The notes under the pieces are model-generated. The model saw only the letters and a list, made by a program, of their open reading frames with translations. It did no database searches and was not told the DNA's origin. The position numbers and the translations under genes were made by a program. 64,000 bases of DNA from Pseudomonas sp. Irchel 3A7 (GTDB taxonomy: Bacteria > Pseudomonadota > Gammaproteobacteria > Pseudomonadales > Pseudomonadaceae), in contig NZ_FYED01000022.1 of assembly GCF_900187565.1 (NCBI RefSeq), forward strand, positions 38,568-102,567. The letters run 5' to 3'. Within the stretch, counting starts at the first letter, position 1. Each line of letters begins with the position of its first letter. Shown piece after piece: positions 44,198 to 51,975 of this stretch.

Positions 44198-45613
44198 TCA
44201 ACGAATTTGTGGGCCGATGAATCGGCTCTTGGCTTCAACGTGAATGCTGGCGTCATCGGCGTCCTTGAGGATGAATTTCACCTCGTTAGTGCTCGATGGC
44301 AGGTGTTCCGGGGCCACGGACAGTTCGGCCGGCTGGCTGACGATATCGCCGGCCGCGACCTTGATCTCGCGCCTGCCTTGCAGCTTGAGGTCCGGCAGGC
44401 CGGTGGCTTCGAGCACATAGGTATGGTCGCGCTGATCCTTGTTCATGATCTTCAGGCTGTAGACGTTTTCGATCCGGCCCTCGGCGTTCTCGCGGTACAG
44501 CACACGGTCCTTGCTGACGTCGAAACCCACCAGCGAGCGCATGAAGAACGCGGTGACCAGCAGGCTGATCATTGCCAGCAACACCACGGCATAGCCAATC
44601 AGGCGCGGACGCAGTTTATGGGTTTTCTGGCCGGACAGGTTGTGTTCGGTGGTGTAGCTGATCAGGCCGCGTGGATACTCCATCTTGTCCATGATGGCGT
44701 CGCAGGCATCGATGCAGGCGGCGCAACCGATGCATTCGATTTGCAGGCCGTCACGGATGTCGATGCCGGTCGGGCAGACCTGGACGCACATGGTGCAGTC
44801 GATGCAGTCGCCCAGGCCCTGAGCCTTGTAGTCGATGCCTTTCTTGCGTGGGCCACGACCTTCGCCACGACGCGGGTCGTACGAAACGATCAAGGTGTCC
44901 TTGTCGAACATCACGCTCTGGAAGCGCGCATACGGACACATGTAAATACACACCTGCTCGCGCAGCCAGCCGGCGTTGCCATAGGTGGCGAGGGTGAAGA
45001 AGCCGACCCAGAAATAGGACCAGCCATCGGCCTCGCCGGTGAAGAAGTCGATGGTCAGCTCACGGATCGGCGAGAAGTAGCCGACGAAGGTCATGCCGGT
45101 CACGAAACCGATCAGCAGCCACATCGTGTGCTTGCTGAACTTGCGCAGGAATTTGTTGGCGCTCATCGGCGCCTTGTCGAGCTTGATGCGCTGGTTGCGG
45201 TCGCCTTCGGTGACCTTTTCACACCACATGTAAATCCAGGTCCAGACGCTCTGCGGACAGGTGTAACCACACCAGACCCGGCCCGCATACACCGTGATGA
45301 AGAACAGACCGAAGGCGGCGATGATCAACATGCCCGACAGCAGGATGAAGTCCTGTGGCCAGAAGGTCGCGCCGAAGATGAAGAATTTACGCTCCGGCAG
45401 GTTCCACCAGACAGCCTGGTGACCGCCCCAGTTCAGCCAGACCGTACCGAAATACAACAGGAACAGCACAGCACCACCGGCTATCCGCAGGTTGCGGAAA
45501 ATGCCGGTGAAGGCACGGGTGTAGATCTTTTCTCGAGAGGCGTAGAGGTCGACGGTGTTGTTCCCGTTTTTGGCGGGCGGGGTAACGTCGTGTACCGGAA
45601 TCTGGTTGCTCAT
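44198..45613 (-). CDS. ccoG: Cytochrome c oxidase accessory protein CcoG (RdxA/FixG)
   Basis: A membrane iron-sulfur protein implicated in copper reduction for cbb3 oxidase. The 471-residue product has several membrane helices, the VWCGYTCPQSVWTWIYMWCE motif, two ferredoxin-type clusters (CIDCTMCVQVCP; CIGCAACIDACD) and a C-terminal immunoglobulin-like FixG domain. The ATG at 45613 begins MSNQIPVHDV. Another in-frame ATG three codons upstream is possible. It is first in the ccoGHIS-tauE operon, with a near-perfect Anr box about 150 bases upstream. Confidence 0.95.
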   Translation of the reverse strand: MSNQIPVHDVTPPAKNGNNTVDLYASREKIYTRAFTGIFRNLRIAGGAVLFLLYFGTVWLNWGGHQAVWWNLPERKFFIFGATFWPQDFILLSGMLIIAAFGLFFITVYAGRVWCGYTCPQSVWTWIYMWCEKVTEGDRNQRIKLDKAPMSANKFLRKFSKHTMWLLIGFVTGMTFVGYFSPIRELTIDFFTGEADGWSYFWVGFFTLATYGNAGWLREQVCIYMCPYARFQSVMFDKDTLIVSYDPRRGEGRGPRKKGIDYKAQGLGDCIDCTMCVQVCPTGIDIRDGLQIECIGCAACIDACDAIMDKMEYPRGLISYTTEHNLSGQKTHKLRPRLIGYAVVLLAMISLLVTAFFMRSLVGFDVSKDRVLYRENAEGRIENVYSLKIMNKDQRDHTYVLEATGLPDLKLQGRREIKVAAGDIVSQPAELSVAPEHLPSSTNEVKFILKDADDASIHVEAKSRFIGPQIR

Positions 45614-45765
45614 CGGTTGCATCCCACGGCAGTGGAAAAATGCCTCGGTCAGTACGTGCCGACCGCGGTCAAAAAGAGGTGTTGCAGTGGCGCAATGATA
45701 CGCCTGTCGCTCTGGCTCAAGGGTGCGACCTTTGGTCACGTTGGTGGAATCCAAATGACCGTGTA

Positions 45766-45779
45766 ATGACCTGTATCAA
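45766..45779 (-). promoter_or_regulatory. Probable Anr box upstream of ccoG
   Basis: On the minus strand TTGAT-ACAG-GTCAT. The left half is perfect, and the right half matches the RTCAA consensus at four of five positions. It lies about 155 bases before the ccoG start. Confidence 0.6.
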
Positions 45780-45819
45780 TTGACTTGTGAATTATGGCCG
45801 GTTTTGCGCAGGGCAGAGC

Positions 45820-46230
45820 TCAATCAGCCCATGGGTTGATCAACTGAACACCGCTCGATTGAAAGTCGCTGACATTCCGGGTGACGACAATCAGGCCATG
45901 AACCAGCGCCGTCGCGGCAATCAAGGCGTCTGCTTCGTTGACGCGATCTGGAACATGCAAACTTGCACACCGAAGGGCCACGGCGGCGTCGATCGGCAGG
46001 ATTCGGGCATCGAAAGCCGGTATGACGTGACGTTTGAGCCAGGTACGCAATACTTTTCCCTGGGCGGGATCGCGACGCTCCATGCGTAGAACGCCTGTCT
46101 CCAACTCCTTCAAAGTAATGGCCGAAATAAACATACGGGGAGCGATGATGCTTTTGGCCCAGGCGACGACCTGGGCGTCAGCCTGGGGTTTGCGAAGTTC
46201 GGAAATCACGTTTGTGTCGAGTAGAAACAT
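45820..46230 (-). CDS. VapC/FitB-type PIN-domain toxin
   Basis: A predicted ribonuclease toxin of 136 residues. The PIN-domain acidic residues are in place: D5 in FLLDTNVISE, E42 in LKELETG, D101 in NEADALIAATAL and D122 in TRNVSDF. The start codon shares one base with the stop codon of the antitoxin gene, giving coupled translation. The pair interrupts the usual ccoP1-ccoG adjacency. The nearest named relatives are FitB-like and VapC toxins. The RNA target is unknown. Confidence 0.88.
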   Translation of the reverse strand: MFLLDTNVISELRKPQADAQVVAWAKSIIAPRMFISAITLKELETGVLRMERRDPAQGKVLRTWLKRHVIPAFDARILPIDAAVALRCASLHVPDRVNEADALIAATALVHGLIVVTRNVSDFQSSGVQLINPWAD

Positions 46231-46487
46231 CAGGACAAGTCCACGGGGCGATGAGTGATCACGGCGCGTTCGGTTTCGAACTCGATGTCTGCCGCTTCTG
46301 GCATTACCAGCAGTTCGACGATGTCGGCGTTGATGCCGGTCAATTTCTGGTAATCCTCAATGCTTAGCAGCACATGGGCCGGCTTGCCTCGGTCGGTGAT
46401 GAAAACCGGACCCTGGCGCGTGGCTTTTTTGGCACCACTTGTATCCTGGTTGAACTCACGGCTGGAAATGGTGGTGATGGCCATCAT
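46230..46487 (-). CDS. Phd/YefM-family antitoxin
   Basis: An 85-residue antitoxin starting MMAITTISSREFNQDTSGAK with the family core GPVFITDRGKPAHVLLSIEDYQKL. The N-terminal half should bind DNA and the acidic C-terminal half should bind the PIN toxin. AGGAGG lies seven bases before the ATG at 46487, an excellent ribosome binding site, which rules out the longer frame to 46745. A 16-bp dyad 26 bases upstream is the probable autoregulatory operator. It overlaps the toxin gene by one base. Confidence 0.88.
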   Translation of the reverse strand: MMAITTISSREFNQDTSGAKKATRQGPVFITDRGKPAHVLLSIEDYQKLTGINADIVELLVMPEAADIEFETERAVITHRPVDLS

Positions 46488-46512
46488 GAGTGACCCTCCT
46501 GGACGTTCTGAT

Positions 46513-46528
46513 GTAGAAACGTTACTAC
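46513..46528 (-). promoter_or_regulatory. Candidate operator of the toxin-antitoxin operon
   Basis: GTAGAAACGTTACTAC is palindromic at 14 of 16 positions around ACGT. It lies 26 bases before the antitoxin start, where a Phd/YefM autorepressor would be expected to bind. Confidence 0.55.
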
Positions 46529-46724
46529 CTGATTGTGGGCCTCGCAACCTCCGACGCTGAATGGTCGACCGCCGGTGTCGTTTGAAAATCTGCCCACATG
46601 GTTTGAGACAATGGCCGATTAGAAGGCGGGTTCGCACGGCGGTATTGTTGTTTGCGCCGCCTATGGCATTAAACGAGCGCCGCAAATTTCTTACTGCGGT
46701 GGATTTTTTCAAGGATGAGAGTTT

Positions 46725-46988
46725 ATGAATGACGCTATTGAGCAAGAGTTGGATGTCAGTCTTGAAATAGAAACATTGAGGGCAATTCTCCGTTCGGGAA
46801 CCACGGGAACACCCGCACTGACGGCTTACCTGGAAGCGGCGCTTGCCGCGCTGGAGTCAGGGGGCGAATTCCCCCAGACCATGAGTCTCACAAGTGGGGA
46901 AAACGGTCGGAATGACGGGCCGAAAAAAAAACGAAAGACCAAGAGCCTTGGTTCTCTGGATAGTTTGGGGGGTGGCAATATTGTTTGA
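46725..46988 (+). CDS. Orphan 87-residue protein with basic tail
   Basis: I do not recognise this family. The product begins with an acidic amphipathic stretch (MNDAIEQELDVSLEIETLRA), has a Thr/Gly turn and an alanine-rich helix (about residues 30-45), and ends in a flexible tail with the basic run K67-K73 (KKKRKTK) and Gly/Ser/Leu. AAGGATGAG lies about ten bases before the ATG, and a terminator follows at 47044. Base composition looks lower in GC than the neighbouring genes. It is divergent from the toxin-antitoxin pair in the same insert. It could be a nucleic-acid-binding protein, or not translated at all. Confidence 0.5.
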   Translation: MNDAIEQELDVSLEIETLRAILRSGTTGTPALTAYLEAALAALESGGEFPQTMSLTSGENGRNDGPKKKRKTKSLGSLDSLGGGNIV

Positions 46989-47043
46989 GTCCGTTCATTG
47001 GCTTCCCATGTACGACCCAGGAATCACCTTGCAGGTTTGAATG

Positions 47044-47082
47044 AAAAAGGCCCCGCCAATTCACATTGGCGGGGCCTTTTTC
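47044..47082. terminator. Bidirectional terminator, orphan gene / ccoP1
   Basis: GAAAAAGGCCCCGCCAAT pairs with ATTGGCGGGGCCTTTTTC around a four-base loop. It lies beside the ccoP1 stop codon and serves that operon. It also faces the orphan gene. Confidence 0.92.
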
Positions 47083-47101
47083 ATCGCATCAAGCGTTTGC
47101 C

Positions 47102-48085
47102 TTACTGGGCATTTTCCGCCGCAGCCTTCTCGCCGTGAGACAGGCTGTAGACGTAAGCGGCCAGCAGGTGAACCTTGTCATTGCCCTGCATTTGCTCTTG
47201 CGCAGGCATCTGGCCCTGACGGCCGTAACGGATGGTCTGCTGCAGTTGAGCGAAGCTCGAACCGTAGATGAAGGCGCCCGGGTGGGTCAGGTCAGGAGCA
47301 CCCATGGCCGGGGTGCCTTTGCCCTGCGGACCGTGGCAAGCCACGCAGTTGGCAGCGAACAGCTTCTGGCCTGCAACCGGGTCAGCCTTGGCGCCTTCCG
47401 GCAGCTTGCGGCCATCGAGGTTGGTCAGGACAAAAGCAGCAACGTCACTGACGCCTTGCTCGCCGATCACTTCAGCCCACGCCGGCATGACCGCGTGACG
47501 GCCGCCCATGATGGTGGCCTTGATGGTTTCCGCCTCGCCGCCCCAGCGCCAGTCGGCGTCGGTCAGGTTAGGGAAGCCGTAAGCGCCCTTGGCGTCGGAA
47601 CCGTGACAGACCGAGCAGTTGGAGGCGAACAGGCGGCCACCCATCTTCAGGGCTTGCGGGTCTTTGGCCACTTCTTCGATCGGCATGGAAGCGAACTTGG
47701 CGAAGATCGGACCGAACTTGGCGTCCGAACGAGCCATTTCCTTTTCCCACTCGTGAACGCCGGTCCAGCCGGTCTGGCCGTTGGCGAACGCGGTCTGCTT
47801 CTCGTTGTCCAGGTAGTTGTAACCTGGCAGCAAGCCTTTCCAGTTGCCCAGGCCCGGGTACAACACCAGGTAACCCAGGGCGAAAATGATGGTGCCCACG
47901 AACAGCATGAACCACCATTTCGGCAGCGGGTTGTCATACTCCTCGATCCCGTCGAAGGAGTGCCCAACCGTCTCTTCGGTGGACTCGGTGCGCTGGCCCT
48001 TGCGGGTCGACAGCAGCAGCCAGGTCAGGGAAAAGATCGTACCGAGACTGAGGACTGTGACGTACAGACTCCAGAATGTAGTCAT
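47102..48085 (-). CDS. ccoP: cbb3 oxidase diheme subunit CcoP (copy 1)
   Basis: A membrane-anchored diheme cytochrome c that passes electrons to CcoO/CcoN. The 327-residue product has two N-terminal helices flanking HSFDGIEEYDNPLPKWW, then two heme-binding sites, CSVCHG and CVACHG, each with downstream methionine ligands (MPAWAEV; MPAQEQM). It is last in the ccoNOQP operon and overlaps ccoQ by four bases (ATGA). The NYLDNEKQT insert before GWTGVHEW is absent from copy 2. Confidence 0.96.
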   Translation of the reverse strand: MTTFWSLYVTVLSLGTIFSLTWLLLSTRKGQRTESTEETVGHSFDGIEEYDNPLPKWWFMLFVGTIIFALGYLVLYPGLGNWKGLLPGYNYLDNEKQTAFANGQTGWTGVHEWEKEMARSDAKFGPIFAKFASMPIEEVAKDPQALKMGGRLFASNCSVCHGSDAKGAYGFPNLTDADWRWGGEAETIKATIMGGRHAVMPAWAEVIGEQGVSDVAAFVLTNLDGRKLPEGAKADPVAGQKLFAANCVACHGPQGKGTPAMGAPDLTHPGAFIYGSSFAQLQQTIRYGRQGQMPAQEQMQGNDKVHLLAAYVYSLSHGEKAAAENAQ

Positions 48086-48267
48086 TCTTTGTTACTCCTA
48101 GAAGCTTGCTCGACGTGCTTGATGGCTTCGGGATCATCCGCGAAAGGCAGCAAGGTCGCGTCTTCAAACTCCGACTTGCGCTTGGGGCTGAACACCCACA
48201 AGGCCAGACCGATAAAGGCAACCATCACGACAACGGTGCCCAGGCCACGAATCATCCCGATATCCAT
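48082..48267 (-). CDS. ccoQ: cbb3 oxidase small subunit CcoQ (copy 1)
   Basis: A 61-residue, single-helix membrane protein (MIRGLGTVVVMVAFIGLALWVFSPKRK) that stabilises the cbb3 complex. The helix is followed by the typical SEFEDATLLPFADD cytoplasmic tail. It is five bases after ccoO and four bases overlapping ccoP. Confidence 0.93.
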   Translation of the reverse strand: MDIGMIRGLGTVVVMVAFIGLALWVFSPKRKSEFEDATLLPFADDPEAIKHVEQASRSNKE

Positions 48268-48272
48268 TTAGA

Positions 48273-48881
48273 TCACCGTTTGCTTTTGATGATGGTGCCC
48301 AGGCCTTGCAGATAGGCCACCAGCGCGTCCATTTCGGTTTTGCCCTTCACGGCATCCTTGGCACCGGCGATGTCTTCGTCGGTGTAAGGGACGCCGAGCG
48401 CGCGCAAGACTTCCATTTTCTTCGCGGTGTCTTTGCCGTCGAGCTTGTTTTCCACGAGGAACGGGTAGGCCGGCATTTTCGATTCGGGCACCACGTTGCG
48501 CGGGTTGTACAAGTGCGCACGCTGCCAGTCATCGGAGTAACGACCGCCGACACGGGCCAGGTCCGGACCGGTACGCTTGGAACCCCACAGGAACGGGTGG
48601 TCCCAGACGCTTTCACCGGCAACCGAGTAGTGGCCGTAACGTTCGGTTTCAGCACGGAACGGGCGGATCATCTGCGAGTGGCAGCTGACGCAACCGTTGG
48701 CGATGTAGATATCGCGGCCTTCCAGTTCAAGGGCGGAGCGAGGCTTCATGCCTTCGACCGGCTTGTTGGTGACGTCCTGGAAAAACAGCGGAACGATCTG
48801 GGTCAGGCCGCCGACGCTGACGGCGATGACCATGAAGAAGGCCAGCAGGCCAATGTTCTTCTCGACTGCTTCATGCTTCAT
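48273..48881 (-). CDS. ccoO: cbb3 oxidase monoheme subunit CcoO (copy 1)
   Basis: A membrane-anchored monoheme cytochrome c of 202 residues. The N-terminal helix (LLAFFMVIAVSVGGLTQIVPLFF) precedes the CVSCHSQMIRPF heme site. Met ligands lie in PESKMPAYPFL. The ATG shares one base with the ccoN stop codon. It is nearly identical in layout to copy 2 at 51976-52584. Confidence 0.96.
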   Translation of the reverse strand: MKHEAVEKNIGLLAFFMVIAVSVGGLTQIVPLFFQDVTNKPVEGMKPRSALELEGRDIYIANGCVSCHSQMIRPFRAETERYGHYSVAGESVWDHPFLWGSKRTGPDLARVGGRYSDDWQRAHLYNPRNVVPESKMPAYPFLVENKLDGKDTAKKMEVLRALGVPYTDEDIAGAKDAVKGKTEMDALVAYLQGLGTIIKSKR

Positions 48882-50323
48882 CAGTGAGCTCCAACTACAG
48901 CGATCTGTTCGGCGGCTTCGGCTTCAGCCGGGTTCGAGGCGCGTACGGTGCGGTACACGTTGTAGGCCATGAACAGCATGCCGGCGGCGAAGAACGCACC
49001 GCCCAGGGCGCGGACGATGAAACCAGGGTGGCTGGCTTGCAGCGCTTCGACGAACGAGTAGGTGAGGGTGCCGTCATCGTTGATTGCACGCCACATCAGG
49101 CCCTGGGTGATGCCGTTTACCCACATCGAAGCGATGTACAGGACGGTACCGATGGTGGCCAGCCAGAAGTGCGTGTTGATCAGGCCGACGCTGTGCATCT
49201 GCGCACGACCGAACAGTTTCGGGATCATGTGGTAGATCGCGCCGATCGAAATCATCGCTACCCAGCCCAGGGCGCCGGCGTGTACGTGGCCGATGGTCCA
49301 GTCGGTGTAGTGAGACAGCGAGTTCACGGTCTTGATCGCCATCATCGGGCCTTCGAAGGTCGACATGCCGTAGAAAGCCAGGGAGACGACCAGGAAGCGC
49401 AGGATCGGGTCGGTGCGCAGCTTATGCCAGGCACCCGACAGGGTCATCATGCCGTTGATCATGCCGCCCCAGCTCGGCGCCAGCAGGATGATCGACATCG
49501 CCATGCCCAGCGATTGCGCCCAGTCCGGCAGCGCGGTGTAGTGCAGGTGGTGCGGACCGGCCCAGATGTACAGGGTGATCAGCGCCCAGAAGTGCACGAT
49601 CGACAGGCGATAGGAGTAAATCGGACGCTCGGCCTGTTTCGGCACGAAGTAGTACATCATCCCCAGGAAGCCGGTGGTCAGGAAGAAGCCTACGGCGTTG
49701 TGGCCGTACCACCACTGGATCATCGCGTCGGTCGCACCCGAGTAGGCCGAGTACGACTTGAAGAAACTGACGGGCAGGGAAGCGTGGTTGACGATGTGCA
49801 GCATCGCCGTCACGACGATGAAGGCACCGTAGAACCAGTTGCCCACATAGATGTGCTTGGTCTTGCGCTTGACGATGGTGCCGAAGAACACCAGACCGTA
49901 GGTGACCCAGACGATGGCCAGCAGAATAGCCAGGGGCCATTCCAGCTCAGCGTATTCCTTGGTGGTGGTGTAACCCAGCGGCAAGGTAACGATGGCGCCG
50001 ACGATCACCGCTTGCCAACCCCAGAAGGTGAAGGCGGCGAGGCTGTCGGAAATCAGTCGCGTTTGGCAGGTTCGCTGCACGACGTAATAGGAAGTGGCAA
50101 ACAGTGCACATCCACCGAAGGCGAAAATCACCAGGTTTGTGTGCAACGGGCGCAGGCGTCCAAAGCTCGTCCAGGGCAGACCGAAGTTCAATTCCGGCCA
50201 GACCAGTTGAGAGGCGATGAAGACACCGAGCCCCATGCCAAGGATCCCCCAGACCACCGTCATGATGGCGAACTGGCGGACTACCTTATAGTTATAAGCA
50301 GTCGGACTGATTGCTGTGCTCAT
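48881..50323 (-). CDS. ccoN: cbb3 oxidase catalytic subunit CcoN (copy 1)
   Basis: Catalytic heme-copper subunit reducing O2 at high affinity, with about 12 membrane helices in 480 residues. Metal-ligand histidines are visible in RPLHTNLVIFAFGG, WWYGHNAVGFF, WAGPHHLHYTALP and DWTIGHVHAGALGW. The ATG at 50323 gives MSTAISPTAYNYKVVRQFAI. The longer frame is discarded. It is first in ccoNOQP copy 1. A near-consensus Anr box lies 86 bases upstream, weaker than that of copy 2. Confidence 0.96.
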   Translation of the reverse strand: MSTAISPTAYNYKVVRQFAIMTVVWGILGMGLGVFIASQLVWPELNFGLPWTSFGRLRPLHTNLVIFAFGGCALFATSYYVVQRTCQTRLISDSLAAFTFWGWQAVIVGAIVTLPLGYTTTKEYAELEWPLAILLAIVWVTYGLVFFGTIVKRKTKHIYVGNWFYGAFIVVTAMLHIVNHASLPVSFFKSYSAYSGATDAMIQWWYGHNAVGFFLTTGFLGMMYYFVPKQAERPIYSYRLSIVHFWALITLYIWAGPHHLHYTALPDWAQSLGMAMSIILLAPSWGGMINGMMTLSGAWHKLRTDPILRFLVVSLAFYGMSTFEGPMMAIKTVNSLSHYTDWTIGHVHAGALGWVAMISIGAIYHMIPKLFGRAQMHSVGLINTHFWLATIGTVLYIASMWVNGITQGLMWRAINDDGTLTYSFVEALQASHPGFIVRALGGAFFAAGMLFMAYNVYRTVRASNPAEAEAAEQIAVVGAH

Positions 50324-50408
50324 TCTAAGGTTCCACGGTTTGGGTGTTTTATTAGGATTAAAAATCGGCCGCAAGTATGTAGAAAGCGTAGGGTCATTGC
50401 AACGCGCC

Positions 50409-50422
50409 ATGACCTGGGTCAA
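50409..50422 (-). promoter_or_regulatory. Probable Anr box upstream of ccoN1
   Basis: On the minus strand TTGAC-CCAG-GTCAT, matching TTGAY-N4-RTCAA at nine of ten positions. It ends 86 bases before the ccoN1 start. Confidence 0.6.
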
Positions 50423-50759
50423 TGCGTTCAAATGCTGATTCTGCGGCCTTTCCATGCGCCGCGTAAGGACAAAATCGGCCGCGGACAAAACGTCCCGGAA
50501 AACTGATCAGGCGAGGGGGTCAGGTCGGATGTAACGGGGTGTGTTCAAACACAACGATTGGGTGACCGCAGGCAATTGGCGCGACAGCCGGTATCTACCA
50601 GCCTTTGCGGCCTGTCATCGGGCAGATTCGTCGAACACATCGTTCAGGGTCGACCTGGAACCGGCACTGGCCAGTCCGCATCGGAGGAAGCTTAGACCCG
50701 AATCCGGGGAACCGAAAGGCAGACTCGTGGAGGGTGCGACAAAAAGAAGCAGCTGCAAG

Positions 50760-50805
50760 CCGCAAGCTACAAGCTCCAAGTTAGAGCTTGTAGCTTGCGG
50801 TTTTT
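50760..50805 (+). terminator. GCTTGTAGCTTGC hairpin followed by T-run
   Basis: A 17-bp perfect stem (CCGCAAGCTACAAGCTC/GAGCTTGTAGCTTGCGG) with a 7-base loop and TTTTT on the plus strand. It lies just past the ccoP2 stop. The stem also ends minus-strand transcripts, though the T-run on that side is farther away. Confidence 0.75.
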
Positions 50806-50815
50806 GCTTTTGCTC

Positions 50816-51772
50816 TTACTTGACGCTTGTAGCTTGCAGCTTGCCGCTCAACTGCTCATCACCTTTTGAAAGGCTGAACACGTAAGCCGCGAGCAGTTGC
50901 ACTTTATCGTTGCCGAGCAGTTCGCTCTGCGCCGGCATATGGCCCTGGCGGCCATGGCGGATGGTCTGTTCAAGCTGGGTCAGGCTGGTGCCGTAGATGA
51001 AACCGGCCGGGTGCGTCAGGTTCGGCGCGCCCATGGCTTCAGTCCCCTGGCCGTTCGCCCCGTGACAGGCGACGCAGGTGGTGTTGAACGCTTGCTGCCC
51101 GGCTTGCAGGTCGGCCCCGCTGCCGGCAGGCAGAGGCAGGCCGGCCAGTTGGTGGCGCACATAAGCCGCGACGTTTTTCACGCCGGCCTCGCCGAGGACT
51201 TCACCCCAGGCCGGCATCGCCGCCATGCGTCCGCCCATGATGGTGGTCTTGATGGTTTCGGCGTTGCCGCCCCAGCGCCAGTCGCTGTCCGCCAGGTTGG
51301 GGAAGCCGAATGCTCCCTTGGCGTCCGAGCCATGGCATACCGAGCAGTTGGAGGCGAACAGACGCCCGCCCATTTTCAGTGCTTGCGGGTCCTTGGCCAC
51401 TTCCTCCACTGGCATCGCGGCAAATTTGGCGAAGATCGGACCGAACTTCGCGTCTGCCTTGTCCATCTCCTTTTCCCATTCGTGCACGCCGGTCCAGCCG
51501 TTGTCGTAACCGGGCAGGATGCCTTTCCAGTTGCCCAGGCCCGGATAGAGAATCAAATAGCCGACGGAGAACACCAGGGTGCCGGCGAACAGCATGAACC
51601 ACCATTGCGGCAATGGGTTGTCGTATTCCTCGATGCCATCAAAGCTGTGGCCCATGGTCTGGTCGACGCTGCCCTTGGTTTCGCCCCGGCGGGTGCCGAT
51701 CAGCAACCAGGTCAGGCCGATAAGGCTGCCGATGGTCAGTACGCAGATCCACGTACTCCAGAAGGTGGTCAT
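50816..51772 (-). CDS. ccoP: cbb3 oxidase diheme subunit CcoP (copy 2)
   Basis: Second diheme CcoP, 318 residues, with the same HSFDGIEEYDNPLPQWW anchor and heme sites CSVCHG and CVACHG. It is shorter than copy 1 before GWTGVHEWEKE. The ATG at 51772 overlaps ccoQ2 by four bases. The last ten or so codons (SGKLQATSVK) are read through a GCTTGTAGCTTGCAGCTTGC repeat, so the C-terminus appears to be repeat-derived. Confidence 0.95.
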   Translation of the reverse strand: MTTFWSTWICVLTIGSLIGLTWLLIGTRRGETKGSVDQTMGHSFDGIEEYDNPLPQWWFMLFAGTLVFSVGYLILYPGLGNWKGILPGYDNGWTGVHEWEKEMDKADAKFGPIFAKFAAMPVEEVAKDPQALKMGGRLFASNCSVCHGSDAKGAFGFPNLADSDWRWGGNAETIKTTIMGGRMAAMPAWGEVLGEAGVKNVAAYVRHQLAGLPLPAGSGADLQAGQQAFNTTCVACHGANGQGTEAMGAPNLTHPAGFIYGTSLTQLEQTIRHGRQGHMPAQSELLGNDKVQLLAAYVFSLSKGDEQLSGKLQATSVK

Positions 51773-51972
51773 GGCCGGGTACTCCTTGCGGCGGTTTCTT
51801 GTTGAGGGCTGTTTTCCGATGGCGGCTCGTCGGCGAACGGCAGCAGGCGTGCTTCGGCGAATTCGGGGCTGCGCTTGCCGTTGAACACCCATAGGGTCAG
51901 GCCGACGAAGGCCACGAACACCACGACCGTGCCCAGGCCGCGGATCATGCCAGTACTGACTTCAAAGACCAT
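51769..51972 (-). CDS. ccoQ: cbb3 oxidase small subunit CcoQ (copy 2)
   Basis: A 67-residue, single-helix subunit (MIRGLGTVVVFVAFVGLTLW) with a SPEFAEARLLPFADE tail like copy 1 and a longer, polar C-terminus. An internal Met (MIRGLG) seven codons in is an alternative start that would match copy 1 better. It lies three bases after ccoO2. Confidence 0.9.
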   Translation of the reverse strand: MVFEVSTGMIRGLGTVVVFVAFVGLTLWVFNGKRSPEFAEARLLPFADEPPSENSPQQETAARSTRP

Positions 51973-51975
51973 GTG

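Larger units (their letters stand above)
50324..50815. other. 492-base gene-free region between the two cbb3 operons
   Basis: No coding region is supported. It carries the ccoN1 promoter region with an Anr-like box (50409-50422) and, near the ccoP2 end, GCTTGTAGCTTGC-type repeats forming a terminator hairpin (50760-50805). I see nothing definite in between. Confidence 0.6.

Noticed and set aside
46488..46745. Longer antitoxin reading frame
   Set aside because: The AGGAGG site and conserved Phd start point to 46487. The extension has no family match and covers the probable operator and promoter.
48884..50506. 540-codon open frame opposite ccoN1, with similar ones opposite ccoN2, ccoG and aer
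   Set aside because: All are His/Arg/Gly-rich antisense shadows of conserved membrane protein genes.
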